DNA of 24,424 nt from positions 1 through 24,424 of the IMG/VR virus record IMGVR_UViG_3300037961_003616; one strand, 5' to 3'. The position numbers and the translations under genes were made by a program. The notes under the pieces were generated by a model that saw only the letters and a program-made list of their open reading frames with translations, searched no databases and was not told the origin of the DNA. This DNA comes from a virus. Shown here one piece after another: positions 4,273 through 16,400 of this stretch (its first letter is position 1; every line of letters starts with the position of its first letter).

Positions 4273-4965
4273 ATGGCTTGTTTAATTACGAACTTACCAT
4301 CAGTTGAAGTCTGGGTAAGAAAAGAATATCTCACTGACCATCAAAGTGGTCATGGTGAATTTGTAAAGGGCGTTTGGGTATCGTGTAAATCGATGCCTGG
4401 ACGTGCTTTTTATTTTGAGACATACTTACCAGAATATGCTGCAATGTATGATAAATTACCGATTAGTGCCTTTGTAACTGATCCTGAGACACCAAGTCCT
4501 GATATGAATCTACCAAATCTACAGTTTTGGAATTGTATGGACTATGGTGTGGTAAGTATTGACAAGAAATTCATTGGTAGTATGGACTTTGAGGTCTATA
4601 CAAGAGACTATGGTAATATGAAAGGTACATATGTATGTACAATTGACAATTATCATCATGATCCAGACTATGTTGACTATGCAACAAGTGAAAATCCTGC
4701 TGAACATAAGTCACATAACCTAATTGAACTTGAAAATGGGCAATATGCACTCTATCCAAACAATAGAATGCGTATCTATGATAACAGTTTGACTCCTGTT
4801 GAACCAAAAATGCCGGATTTTAAGGTCTCAACCCAATATTACCAAGTTGAAAACGGTTTTGAGCGTCTTGGAATGGGTCGTGAGGACGAATATTTCTGGA
4901 AAACATCAAAAGAACGCCAAAAATTAGAAGAAAACGCCACTGAGGAGCAAAATGGGCAACGCTAA
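4273..4965 (+). CDS. Conserved cyanophage hypothetical protein (230 aa)
   Basis: A 230-residue protein that I recognise from memory as a family conserved across marine cyanomyoviruses next to the gp25-gp6 baseplate genes. Conserved-looking blocks are LITNLPSVEVWVRKEYL near the start, GVWVSCKSMPGRAFYFETYL at about 34-53, LQFWNCMDYGVVSI at about 83-96, LYPNNRMRIYD near 160, and PDFKVSTQYYQVENG at about 181-195. The fold appears mostly beta and there is no membrane segment. Position suggests a virion or assembly role, but none is established that I know of. An out-of-frame ATG four bases earlier (4269) opens only a 12-codon frame, so 4273 is preferred. No clear Shine-Dalgarno. Confidence 0.82.
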   Translation: MACLITNLPSVEVWVRKEYLTDHQSGHGEFVKGVWVSCKSMPGRAFYFETYLPEYAAMYDKLPISAFVTDPETPSPDMNLPNLQFWNCMDYGVVSIDKKFIGSMDFEVYTRDYGNMKGTYVCTIDNYHHDPDYVDYATSENPAEHKSHNLIELENGQYALYPNNRMRIYDNSLTPVEPKMPDFKVSTQYYQVENGFERLGMGREDEYFWKTSKERQKLEENATEEQNGQR

Positions 4966-5125
4966 AGTTGACAGAGACGAGGATTTTATGAAAAATGAGC
5001 ACGGAACTGAAGGATTAATCACTGATTATGATAGTGTCTATGATCGATGGGTACAGAAGAAAGAAAAAGAGTTAAAAGAAGTTGATTTTGAAGAAATTGA
5101 CGACAAAACTTTCCTAAAAGACTAA
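4952..5125 (+). CDS. Acidic 57 aa hypothetical protein
   Basis: A 57-codon frame starts at ATG 4952, overlapping the preceding gene by 14 bases in another frame, with a good Shine-Dalgarno (GAGGAG at 4942-4947). The protein is highly charged. A segment HGTEGLITDYDSVYDRW (residues 18-34) is followed by a Lys/Glu helix and an acidic end EEIDDKTFLKD. No domain is recognised. Overlap plus a good ribosome site makes it a convincing gene. Its stop codon lies inside the late-promoter box that precedes gp25, so this is the last gene of the glycosyltransferase run. Confidence 0.75.
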   Translation: MGNAKVDRDEDFMKNEHGTEGLITDYDSVYDRWVQKKEKELKEVDFEEIDDKTFLKD

Positions 5126-5135
5126 TAAATAAATA
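5122..5135 (+). promoter_or_regulatory. T4-type late promoter before gp25
   Basis: CTAATAAATAAATA contains AATAAATA, one base off the T4 late box TATAAATA, 19-32 bases before the gp25 start. The same 14 bases occur at 19441-19454 before gp8. In T4-like phages such boxes are read by RNA polymerase carrying gp55 and gp33 (established for T4). Use here is inferred. Confidence 0.65.
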
Positions 5136-5153
5136 TATGTTTATTGAATTACC

Positions 5154-5555
5154 ATGCCTGTCGAAAGGGTAAGTAAAGGTTTTAGGGATATTGGGAGTGC
5201 TTTTCAGGTAAGTCCACTGTCTAATGATCTTCTTGCAATCAAAAATGAGACTGCAATCGCAAGATCAGTCAGAAATCTTGTATTTACTCTTCCAGGCGAA
5301 AGGTTTTTTAACGAAGACCTTGGTTCTAGGATATCAAGATCACTTTTTGAGAACATTGATACCATTTCTGCATCTTTAATTGAAGATGAAATCAGAAATA
5401 CCATTGATAATTTTGAACCAAGAGTTGAATTGATTAATGTAGTCGTTGCTCCAAACTATGAGGACAACGAATTTAATGTGACGATTAGTTATAATATTGT
5501 TGGTGTTGATGCTTTACAACAACAATTATCATTCGCATTACAACAGACACGATAA
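5154..5555 (+). CDS. 25: Baseplate wedge subunit gp25
   Basis: At 133 residues the protein is almost the length of T4 gp25 (132 aa). It belongs to the GPW/gp25 family, which in contractile machines (phage tails, T6SS TssE) helps bind the inner baseplate to the sheath. The hallmark segment is at about residues 38-65: SVRNLVFTLPGERFFNEDLG, followed by a helix (ISRSLFENI). The C-terminal half alternates strands and ends with a Gln-rich tail. It follows the late-promoter box and overlaps gp6 by one base (TAATG). No strong Shine-Dalgarno is present. An out-of-frame ATG at 5137 was considered and dismissed. Confidence 0.93.
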   Translation: MPVERVSKGFRDIGSAFQVSPLSNDLLAIKNETAIARSVRNLVFTLPGERFFNEDLGSRISRSLFENIDTISASLIEDEIRNTIDNFEPRVELINVVVAPNYEDNEFNVTISYNIVGVDALQQQLSFALQQTR

Positions 5556-7468
5556 TGCCGTTAGTCAATTTCACAAATCTGGATTTTGATCAGATAAAAA
5601 CTTCTATTAAGAGTTATCTTCGATCAAACTCAAACTTTACTGACTATGATTTTGAAGGTTCTAACCTTTCAACAATAGTTGATGTATTGGCGTATAATAC
5701 ATATATTTCCTCATACAATGCTAACATGGTTAGCAATGAGGTTTTTGTTGATAGTGCAACGTTAAGAGAGAACGTTGTTTCTTTAGCACGTAATATTGGA
5801 TACGTTCCTAGGTCAAGAACAGCAGCAAGATCTGCAATTACGTTTACTGTTGATACTACAGACTTCGCTACCAATCCAACTGCAATCACCCTTAAGAAGG
5901 GCGTAGTTGCCTCTACAAGCGCGTTTGGAGGGGATAGTTATACATTTGCCATACCAGAAGACATTACGGTTCCTGTCGTCGATGGAGTAGCAACTTTCGA
6001 CAGTATTGATATTTTTGAGGGAGAATTTTTAGTTGATAACTTTACAGTAGAAGCAGAAAATCCTGCACCTCCACAAAAATATATTTTAAGCAATCCACAT
6101 ATTGATACTTCCACTTTAAGAGTTTTAGTTAGAGATACTGAGTCGAGTACAACCAGCAGAAACTTTTTACTATCAGATAGTCTCTTTGAAGTCACGGGAG
6201 ACTCAAGAGTTTATTTCATCCAAGAAATAGAAGATCAAAGATATGAATTGATTTTTGGTGATGGTATTTTTGGCGAAAAATTAGAAGAGTTGAGTTTTAT
6301 TGAAGTTTCATATATTAGAACATCTGGTGAAGAAGCAAACGGATTATCAAACTTTAGTTTCAGTGGAATACTTGTAGACAATAATAATGTTTCTGTTGCA
6401 GATGGTATTTCATTAATTACTACAATTACTGCGTCAGAAAGTGGAAAGGAAATTGAGTCTGTAGATTCTGTTAAGAACTATGCGACTAAAATTTATGCAT
6501 CTCAAAATAGAGCAGTCACTGCTGCAGATTATGAAGCATTAATTCCAAAAATCTATCCCGAGACACAATCCGTCTCTGTATTTGGTGGAGAAACGCTATC
6601 TCCTCCACAATTCGGAAAAGTTTTTATTACTATCAAACCATTCTTTGGTCCATTCGTGCCAAATTCAATCAAAGACAATTTAAAAAATCTTTTAAGAAGA
6701 TATAGTGTTGCTGGTATTGTTCCAGAAATATTAGATCTTAAGTATTTGTATGTTGAAACTAACTCAACTGTCTATTATAACGAAAATTTAGCACCAGGAT
6801 CGGACTTTGTTAAGTCTATTGTTTCTACTAACGTTGATAATTATTCCAATTCTACTGAGTTGAATAAGTATGGTGCAAGATTTAAGTATAGTAGATTCCA
6901 AAATATTATTGATAATAGTCATGAATCTATTACCTCTAATATTACTACAGTGCAGATTAGAAGAGATATGAAGGTAAGGCTAAGTCAATTAGCGAATTAT
7001 GAAATCTGCTTCGGAAATGAGTTCTATATAAAGAGACTTGACGGATATAATATTAAAAGTTCTGGATTTAGAATATTTGGAGTCGATGATGTTGTATATC
7101 TTGGCGATGTTCCAAATCAAGATCAAGTAACTGGAGAAATTTTCTTATTTAAATTAAATTCTCCAACTCGACCAGGAATAGTAAGAAGGTCTGTAGGGAC
7201 AATTAATTATGAAAAGGGTGAAATATTATTAGATAATATTAATATTGTTTCGACCTCTAAAACGGTTCAGAGACAACCAATTATCGAAATCTCTGCTTGC
7301 CCAAGATCGAATGACGTGATCGGATTGCAAGACTTATATCTCCAATTAAACACTAGCAATAGTGTGTTAAATATGTTAAGCGATGAAGTTGCTTCTGGTG
7401 CGGATCCATCAGGAACTACGTATATAACGACCTCAAGCTACACAAACGGAAACTTAGTACGTTCATAA
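5555..7468 (+). CDS. 6: Baseplate wedge subunit gp6
   Basis: A 637-residue protein, close to T4 gp6 (660 aa), the wedge subunit whose dimers form the continuous inner ring of the baseplate and which works with gp25 and gp53. The N-terminus has the family pattern: NFTNLDFDQIKTSIKSYL (residues 5-22), then DYDFEGSNLSTIVDVLAYNT (about 30-49), and a helix leading to ARNIGYVPRS. A middle block FGDGIFGEKL (about 234) and an AADYEALIPKIYP segment near residue 330 also match the gp6/J-like baseplate superfamily. Start and stop are tightly packed: TAATG with gp25, and 3 bases to the next gene. AT-rich codon use matches the rest of the virion block. Confidence 0.93.
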   Translation: MPLVNFTNLDFDQIKTSIKSYLRSNSNFTDYDFEGSNLSTIVDVLAYNTYISSYNANMVSNEVFVDSATLRENVVSLARNIGYVPRSRTAARSAITFTVDTTDFATNPTAITLKKGVVASTSAFGGDSYTFAIPEDITVPVVDGVATFDSIDIFEGEFLVDNFTVEAENPAPPQKYILSNPHIDTSTLRVLVRDTESSTTSRNFLLSDSLFEVTGDSRVYFIQEIEDQRYELIFGDGIFGEKLEELSFIEVSYIRTSGEEANGLSNFSFSGILVDNNNVSVADGISLITTITASESGKEIESVDSVKNYATKIYASQNRAVTAADYEALIPKIYPETQSVSVFGGETLSPPQFGKVFITIKPFFGPFVPNSIKDNLKNLLRRYSVAGIVPEILDLKYLYVETNSTVYYNENLAPGSDFVKSIVSTNVDNYSNSTELNKYGARFKYSRFQNIIDNSHESITSNITTVQIRRDMKVRLSQLANYEICFGNEFYIKRLDGYNIKSSGFRIFGVDDVVYLGDVPNQDQVTGEIFLFKLNSPTRPGIVRRSVGTINYEKGEILLDNINIVSTSKTVQRQPIIEISACPRSNDVIGLQDLYLQLNTSNSVLNMLSDEVASGADPSGTTYITTSSYTNGNLVRS

Positions 7469-7471
7469 AAA

Positions 7472-10400
7472 ATGTTAGAAAGCAGAATCAAGATTAGCAG
7501 TGTTGTTGCAAACCAACTTCCAGAGTTTGTGCGAGAGGAATTTCCTCTTGTTGGAGAGTTTTTATCGCAATACTACCTTTCATTAGAAGGTCAAGGTTCT
7601 ACTTTAGATATTTTACAAAATATTGATCAATATGTAAAGGTTGATAATTTAGCAAATCTGGTTGATTCTACAGAATTGACTGCTGATGTAGAATTTATTG
7701 ATGATACAATTACTGTTAAATCAACCTATGGATTTCCAAAATCCTATGGACTGATTAAAATTGGTTCTGAAATTATTACATATACTGGAATCACGTCTAC
7801 TACCTTTACTGGTTGTATTCGAGGATTTAGTGGAGTTACTTCGTACCAAGGTTCAAATACTCCAGATGAATTGGTATTTGAAGATACTGATATTGCTGAG
7901 CACAAATCTGGGAGTACTGTAACTAATTTAAGTATTCTTTTCTTAAAGCAATTCTTAAGAAAAGTCAAAAATCAAATTACACCTGGTTTTGAAGACCGTA
8001 AGTTGTATTCTGGTTTAGACGAAAGAATTTTTCTAAAGCAATCTAACGATTTCTATACTTCTAAAGGAACTGATCAATCTTTTGAAATACTATTTCGTGC
8101 TCTCTATGGTGAAGATGTAGAGGTTATTAAACCAAGAGACTATCTGTTCATTCCTTCAAGTGCTGAATTTAGAGTATCCAAGGATTTAGTTGTAGAAGTA
8201 TTGGAAGGAGATCCAAACGATTTAGAAAATAGAACTCTTTTCCAAGATGAAACCGATGAATATCCTGGTGCAAGTGGGTCTATTAATAAAGTTGAAAAGA
8301 TTGTAAGAGATGGCAAAGTATATTATATTTTAAGTTTAGATTTTGATTATGATAAAGATATTAATGTAAGAGGGTCAATTTTTGGCACCTTTTCAATCCA
8401 TGCAAACACAAAAGTAATTACACCCGTTTCTGCAGATGATACAACGATTGATGTAGATTCAACAGTAGGATTTCCAAATTCAGGAACTTTAATTGCAAGT
8501 TATTCTGATGGTTCTTCCATAGAGATTACGTATAAGTCAAAATCTTTGACTCAATTTTACGAATGTAGTGGAATAAGTAGGAGCATTGAATCTGCACAAA
8601 ATTTAAGAATAGATGCTTTTGCATATGCATTAACTGATCCAAATAATATCGACTCGAAAGTTAAAGTCAGAGTTACTGGTGTTATTTCTGATTTAAATTT
8701 ATACGAATATTCTCGTTATTATGAACCAGGAGATATTGTTGCTAATAAAAACTTAGGTATTTCCTTAGATTCTACATTTGGAAATAGTTGGTTTTTTAAC
8801 GTTGCTACAAGATATAAGATAAAAACAATAGAAGTTATCGATAATATAAACTTTACTTATAAGATAACAACCATTGATGAGCATGGGTTTTCTATTGGAA
8901 ACTTTGCAAAGTTAATTTTTAATAGTGGAGTTACTGTAGAAACTAATATTATTTCTATTTTGAATAAAGATAGTTTTGTAATTGGTGGACAGGGACAACT
9001 TCAACTTGCAGGTCTTCAGAGTATAGAAAGAAAAATATCTAAATCTGATTCTACAGAGTATCCAAGTTCTAGCGTTTATGCTACAAATGTTCAGAATGTT
9101 TATGCTGACCGAGAGTCGATTCATATTGCATCTTCTTCGATTCCAAGTTATCTGAATGAACCACTTGATACAACTGACAGATCTATAAAGTTCTCTGGAA
9201 CATTTAACGGTTTAGATATCACTTTTGCAGATCATGGATTTCAAACTGGAGATGCAGTAACTTACATTCCTGAAAGTTCAACTAATACTCTGAATATTGA
9301 CGAAGGATCGTATTTTGTAAAAAGAATTGATAGTAACACTATTAGATTATCTAATAGTAGACCAAATATTAGTAATGGAACTTTTATAACTCTCAAAGGA
9401 ACTGTAACTAATAGTGTCTTAAGATACACCAACTTTGTTAATCAAGAGTTGGATAGTCAAAAAATTATTAGAAAACTCGTAGACCCAGTAACTGATACTG
9501 AAACTCATACTACAGATCCTGGACCAACAGGAATTTTAGTTAATGGTGTTGAGATTTTAAATTATAAGTCTAATGATTCCATTTTCTATGGATCTATTCA
9601 AGACGTTGAAGTTGTATCTAAAGGAGAGGATTATGATATTATCAACCCTCCAATTTTACAAACAAACGATTCAGTAGGAGCAGGTTTCTCTGCTTTTTGC
9701 GGTATAACAGGTTCTTTAGGTAAAATTGATGTTTTAGATCCTGGATTTGATTATGTCACAATTCCAACGATTAGAATTACTGGCGGTAGCGGAAAAGGTG
9801 CTGTTGCACAACCAATTCTTAAATCAATTTCCCACTCTGTAAGTTTTAATTCAATTCAAGATGCTGGATTGGTTGACTTAACCAATAATACAATCTCGTT
9901 CTCTGAATTTCATAAGTTTAGAGATGGAGAACTGGTTATTTACAAAACTGATGGGCAAACTGCAGTAGGTGGTTTGTCTACTGATTCTCAATATTTTGCA
10001 TCTATTCAAGATGCGTATAAAGTTAAACTTCATAAAACATATGATGATGCTATTTCGGCATCAAATGCAATTGACCTCACTGGATTTGGTGCAGGAAATC
10101 ATAGTCTTAGGTGTGCAAATTCAAAAAATATAATTTCTTCTATTTCTGTAACAAATCCTGGTAGTGGATATAAAAATAAAAGAACTACAGCAACCTCTAC
10201 AGGCATTAGTACGTCATTAAATACAATTACATTAAAATCTCATGGATATAAAAGTGGTGAAGTAATTAAATACACTTCAGGAACTACTGCAATTGGTGGT
10301 CTCTCTGATGGATCTTATTACGTAACTAAAATTGACACAGATAATATTAAACTTTCTCAAGTTGGAGTAGGTTCAACATCTCCTGAGTTTTATTATGCAA

Positions 10401-13400
10401 ATGAAGAATACATAAATCTAACTTCTTCTGGTTCTGGAACACAAACGTTTAACTATCTACCAATTACCGTAGAAATAAAGGGTGAAATCGGAGTATCTAC
10501 TCTTACGGGACAAAATTTCAACGCACAACTTCAACCTATTTTTAGAGGAGAAATTGAATCTGTATTTGTTGAAGATGGTGGAGTTGGATATGGTTCTTCA
10601 GAAATTCTAAATTATAACAAACAACCATCACATACTTTGAGTAGTGGTTCGGGTGCTCAACTCAAACCAATTGTTTCTCGTGGAAAAATCACACAGGTTT
10701 TAATTCTTAATTCTGGAACTGGCTACAATTCTCCTCCAACATTAAAAGTAGATGGTTCTGGAAATGGTGCAGTTCTTGTTCCAGTGGTAACTAATGGAGT
10801 TATAACAGAAGTAAAAGTAAATAACAGTGGATTTAATTATCTAGAGAAAGATACTACGATTACAGTAGACGAGGCAGGAGATGGAGGATTATTTAAATTC
10901 AATCCAAAGACCTGGACTGTAAACATTTTTGAAAGACTTTTTGATAATAATCAAATATCAGATGATGATGGAGTTATATTTAATGGAACAAACTCTGCAT
11001 ATGGATTACAGTATACTCATGTATATTCTCCAAGAAAACTGAGAAGGTCTATTTTAGGAACCAAAATTGTAAACGGCGAAGAAACATTTGTTACTGACCT
11101 TAGACTCCAGAATGGAAGAGAAATAGTATCTGATACTCACTCTCCAATCATTGGTTATGCATATGATGGAAACCCAATTTATGGACCATATGGATATAGT
11201 AATATTGATGGAGGACTTCCAAAATTACTAAAGTCTGGATATGTTTTATCGCCAAGTTCTGATAGACCAAATCCACTAGACGCTAATGGAAATGAAATTT
11301 ATCCTAATGGATTTTTTGTTAATGATTATGTTTATGATGGTTCTGGAGATCTTGATGAATATAATGGCAGATTCTGCAAAACTCCAGAATTTCCAAATGG
11401 AATTTATGCTTACTTTACCACAATCAATACAACTGCAGTAGATTCCTCGGGTCCGTTCCAAAATTACAGAAAACCCGAATTTCCATATTTTATTGGCAAT
11501 AAGTATAAGTCATCTCCTATTAAGTATAACTTTGATAATAGTTCAAATCAAGATACATTTGATTTGAATGCAACTAGTTTGTCAAGAAATACTACTCCAT
11601 ACGGGGTACTGCAAGATAATACTGAGTATGATTTTGTCGTAGACTCCAATAAAATTCACAAACAAAATACTATTATCAAGTCTACAACAAAAGGTGGAGT
11701 TGAGTTTGTTGGTATCAATAGTGGAGGTTCACTTTATCGTATAGGTGATCAAATTGTATTCGATGATAACAAAACTGATGGATTTGGTGCAAGTGCTGAA
11801 GTTTCTAGAATAGGCGGTCAGAGAATTAATAATATTAGTGTTGCAAAGACCACGGTATCAAATGTAGAATTTTATCCTTTAGATGGTACATCTCAGTTTA
11901 TTGGATTTGCAACCTCTCCTCATAACTTAGTTAACTATGATAGAGTTTCCTTATCTGGCGTTTCTACAGATGCAAATATTGATGGTAGATTTTTCTTAGT
12001 TGGAGTTTCAACTGAGAAGTTGAATCTTGCTTTAGATGTTCAAGATGCTTCTACCACTGGCATTGTGACATATTTTAATGTGACTGGTGACCTCACATTT
12101 CCAAGAGTTAGAGAGAACGATATTTTAGGAATTGGAACCGAAACAATTAAGGTTTTGAATGTAGATGAATTGTCGTCTAGAATTCGTGTTGAAAGATCTC
12201 ATAATGGGACAGTTAGTTCTGCACATACTGGATCTACAACTATAACGGAAAGTCCAAGAAAGTTTGGTATTAACTTTACTGGCATAAATCGAGCTGCAAG
12301 ATTTGATTATAGCAGAGAGTTGTATTTTGATCCAAGAGAAACCGTTGGATTAGGAACTATTGCTGGTGTTGGTATTGGGTCAACCTTGATCTTTGCCAAT
12401 CCTGGAGCAGGTATCTCAAATATCAATATTCCAACGAAAGCATTGTATCTTCCAGATCATAGATTAAAAACTGGAGATACTCTGACCTATTTGAGTAACC
12501 AAGGAACTACTCTTGGAGTGTCCACTGATGGTATCAATACCTTTAGTCTTACAAATGGACAGACAGTATATGCAGGTAAAATATCCAATGATCTGATTGG
12601 AATTGCAACTGCTAAAATTGGTATTGGTTCAACTGGTTCTTTCGTCGGTCTTAACAGTTCAGTCTATGTTAATACTTTGTTCTTCACTGGTATTGGAACT
12701 GGAGAAAAGCACAGTTTAAAAACAAATCCAGAAAATACTTTAACTGCCAACGTTGATAAAAATTCTGTAACTGTAACTGCAGGGTCAACTCATGGTCTTC
12801 AGTTTAATGATCAAGTATTCTTGAGTGTTCTTCCAGGAATTACAACTACAATTTCTGTGGCATACAATGATTATCATAGAAGACTTGTTATTGATCCTAG
12901 AAGTTTTACCGCTTCTGATGTAGATATTACAAATAATACTTTAACTATTCCAAATCATAATCTTACCAGAGGACAAAAGGTAATTCACACTGCTACAACT
13001 CCAGCAGCGGGTCTTTTGGATAACAAAATTTATTATGTATTTGTAGTAGATAGAAATAAGATTAAACTTTGTGAAACTACAACTGATATTGAAAGAGTAT
13101 TCCCAATTGTAGTTGATATTACTGGAACATCTTCTGGAACAATTTCAAAGGTAAATCCTCCCATAGCTATAGAGAAAAATAAAACTATAGAGTTTGATCT
13201 TTCGGATTCTTCACTTTCATTTACAAATAATTCAATTTCTTATTCGGCATTTGATTTTGGGATATTCTATGATAGAGAACTTAAGAATCAATTCTATTCT
13301 TCCACTGTTTCAGATGAGTTTGAAGTAATTAAAACTGGTCCCGTAGGATTAAGCACTCTCGCAAAATTATCTCTCAAAGTTAATGACAATCTTCCAAATG

Positions 13401-16400
13401 TTTTATATTATGGAGCAGTTCCAATTAATTTGGATCTGAATACAAATGTCAAGAAAGAGATTTTTTCTGACTCAGAGAATATTAAAAATTGCAGCGAATT
13501 GGTTGTAGTAGATAATCCCTTAACTGGTAATAGAAATTTTGTAACTGGTATTGGGACCACAACTTTCTCATTTAGTATTTTTGATGCTCCTAATGAATCT
13601 GAATATGATCCAACTAATTCGGAATTAACATACACTACAAACTCTACTACAGCATATGGAGCAATAGATGGCATTTCTATGCTTTCTAAGGGAAGAAACT
13701 ATAGTGTACTACCAGAAATTACAGAGATCAAAACTGTACTTGGAAAAGATGCAATTCTTTCTCCACAAGGATATAATATTGGCAGAATTAATAAAGTAGA
13801 TATTCAAGACATTGGTTTTGAGTATTCTGCAGATAATACTTTAAGACCACAAGCAGAACTACCACAAATCCTTAAATTAAACACATTAAATTCATTTGAT
13901 TCTATTGGAATAACTTCTGTCGGTCAAAATTATGTCTTTGCTCCAAATTTAATTGTCATTGACAATGTAACAAAAAAAGTTATTTCGGATGTTGATTTAA
14001 ATTATGAACTTGGAGACGATACGGTCACCATTTCGAGAAACACATTCTCGCTAAATGACGTTACTCCAACCATCATTCCGACGAATAATACTAATGGTGT
14101 TTCAATTACAAATGTTGTATTTGACTCAGCAACTAAAGATGTTACCGTCTCCCTAGGTTCTAGCTATAGTAGTTTAGCAGACTTCCCATTTGCTGTTGGA
14201 GAAACCATCTTAATTGAAAATGTTAGTGTTGGAATAGGAACTACTGCAAAAGGATATAACTCTTCCAGGTACAATTATAGTCTTTTTGAGGTTACTCAAA
14301 CTGATCCGAATATTGGTGGTGCAGATGGTACAGTTACATATAATCTTTCAGAGTATCTTGCCAGTGGAGAAATTCCAGGAACATATGATGCTCTAAACTC
14401 TGTTGGTAAAATAATTCCATCAAAACATTTCCCAATATTTGACATTTCTTTAAAGACAACTAATTTTAACAAAGGAGAAACTGTATTTTCTCCATCTTCA
14501 TCGGGAGTTGTTAATTCTTGGAATCCTAAGACAGGATTCCTCAAAGTTTCTACAGCAAAACCATTTAAAGTTAGTGAGCATATTACGGGTTCTTCTTCAA
14601 AAACTGTAGCAAGAGTTACTGAAACAATTCTCTTTAATAATTTCTTTAAAATTAATGACTCTTCGATAGTTGAAAAGGGTTGGTTGACTGACACAGGATT
14701 CTTGAATAATAATCTTCAAAGATTACATGATAATGATTACTATCAGTATTTCTCATACTCCATAAAATCTAAAGTTGATTACAGTAAGTGGGATAATGCA
14801 GTAAGTTCTCTTAATCACACTGCAGGATTTAAGAAATTCTCAGATTTAATTGTTGAATCTAAAGATTCTAATGATGTTGGAATTAGCACAACTCAAGATG
14901 AGAGCACAGTTATTGGAATTGCCGATTTCATATCAGAAATCGACTTGAATTGTGTAAACGATTTTGATTTGGCAACAGAATTGACCTTAGAGGTTGATAC
15001 TACAATTGCATCAAATGAAATTGTATTTAAGAGCAGTACACTTCAAGACTATATTGAGTCTGTTGGAAATCGTGTTTTGATGATTGACGACTTAAGTCCA
15101 CAATTTAATGATAAACCAAGGGAAGAGAGATTTAATAGTGTTGATCTTTTTAATATTGATGACGCAAGAACTAAAAAGTATTTTGCACTAATTGATGACG
15201 TAAGATTTACAGACGAAAAACAACTTAGTATTATTACAATCGTTCGCGATCATAATGGAATTGCATATCTTAATGAATATGGTGATATTCCAACTTTCGA
15301 TAACCTTGGAACTTTTGAATTTAACATTCTAGGATCTGAAGGTCAATTATTATTCTATCCAACCAAGTATCAATTCAATGATTATAATGTGAGTTTGATT
15401 TCATATAATATTGAAGATTCTACTGCAGGTATTGGTAGTACTTCTTTTGGAGATACTGTTAATATCGCTAGTAGTACTGCGACTGTTGCTCTTGGAGCCA
15501 CTGCTGCAACCACAATTGTTGGTATTGCTTCAACATATAGAGCATCTAAATTATTAGTTCAATATTGTGCAACTGACAACTCATATTTTGAGTTTGACGA
15601 ATTGACAGTTATTCATGATGGAACTACTGCTGATCTGCTTGAATATGGTCAGATAGTATCAGAATCGGGTGGTGCTTCTCCAGGAATTGGAACTTACAAT
15701 GCATACTTATCTGGATCAAATGTCAATATTGATATTACTCCAAATGTAGCACTTGCGTCTACTTTCACAGTAAACACAATCAGAGTTTCTATTGCAGATA
15801 CGTCTTCAGTGGGTGTTGGAACCTATACAATGAATACTGCACGATTGAACTCCACAATAACTTCTATTGCATCTACATCTTCTCCAGTAGCAACCGCAGT
15901 TGCTCAGTATACGTCAGATGACTTTGATTGTGCTCACTATATTGTAACTGTTGAGGACAAAACCAATTCTCAATATCAAATTTCAGAAATTAATCTTGTT
16001 AGCGATTCTAGAGATGCATATATATCGGAATTTGGTAATTTAGAAACCAGTTCTAGTATTGGTGCTTTTGACGCTCAACTTTCTGGTGGTAATACTGAAC
16101 TTACCTTTACCCCAATTGCATCTGCAGATGTTGAAGTTCGTGTTTTCCAAAAAGCACTTCGTTTGGTTGATACTGACAATACTAATACAAGTATTGATCT
16201 TACTAATGCATCAATCTTAACTGGAAATGGAAATTATACTGGAACTGACAGTGATGTTAAGAGAGAGTTTGAATTAACTCATACACAACTTCCAATTTTT
16301 GAAAGATATTTTGTAGGAAGTGCATCTACTGTAGTTGATACTACAAATAATCTAATTAAGATTCCCAATCACTTCTTCGTGACTGGCGAAGAGTTGACTT

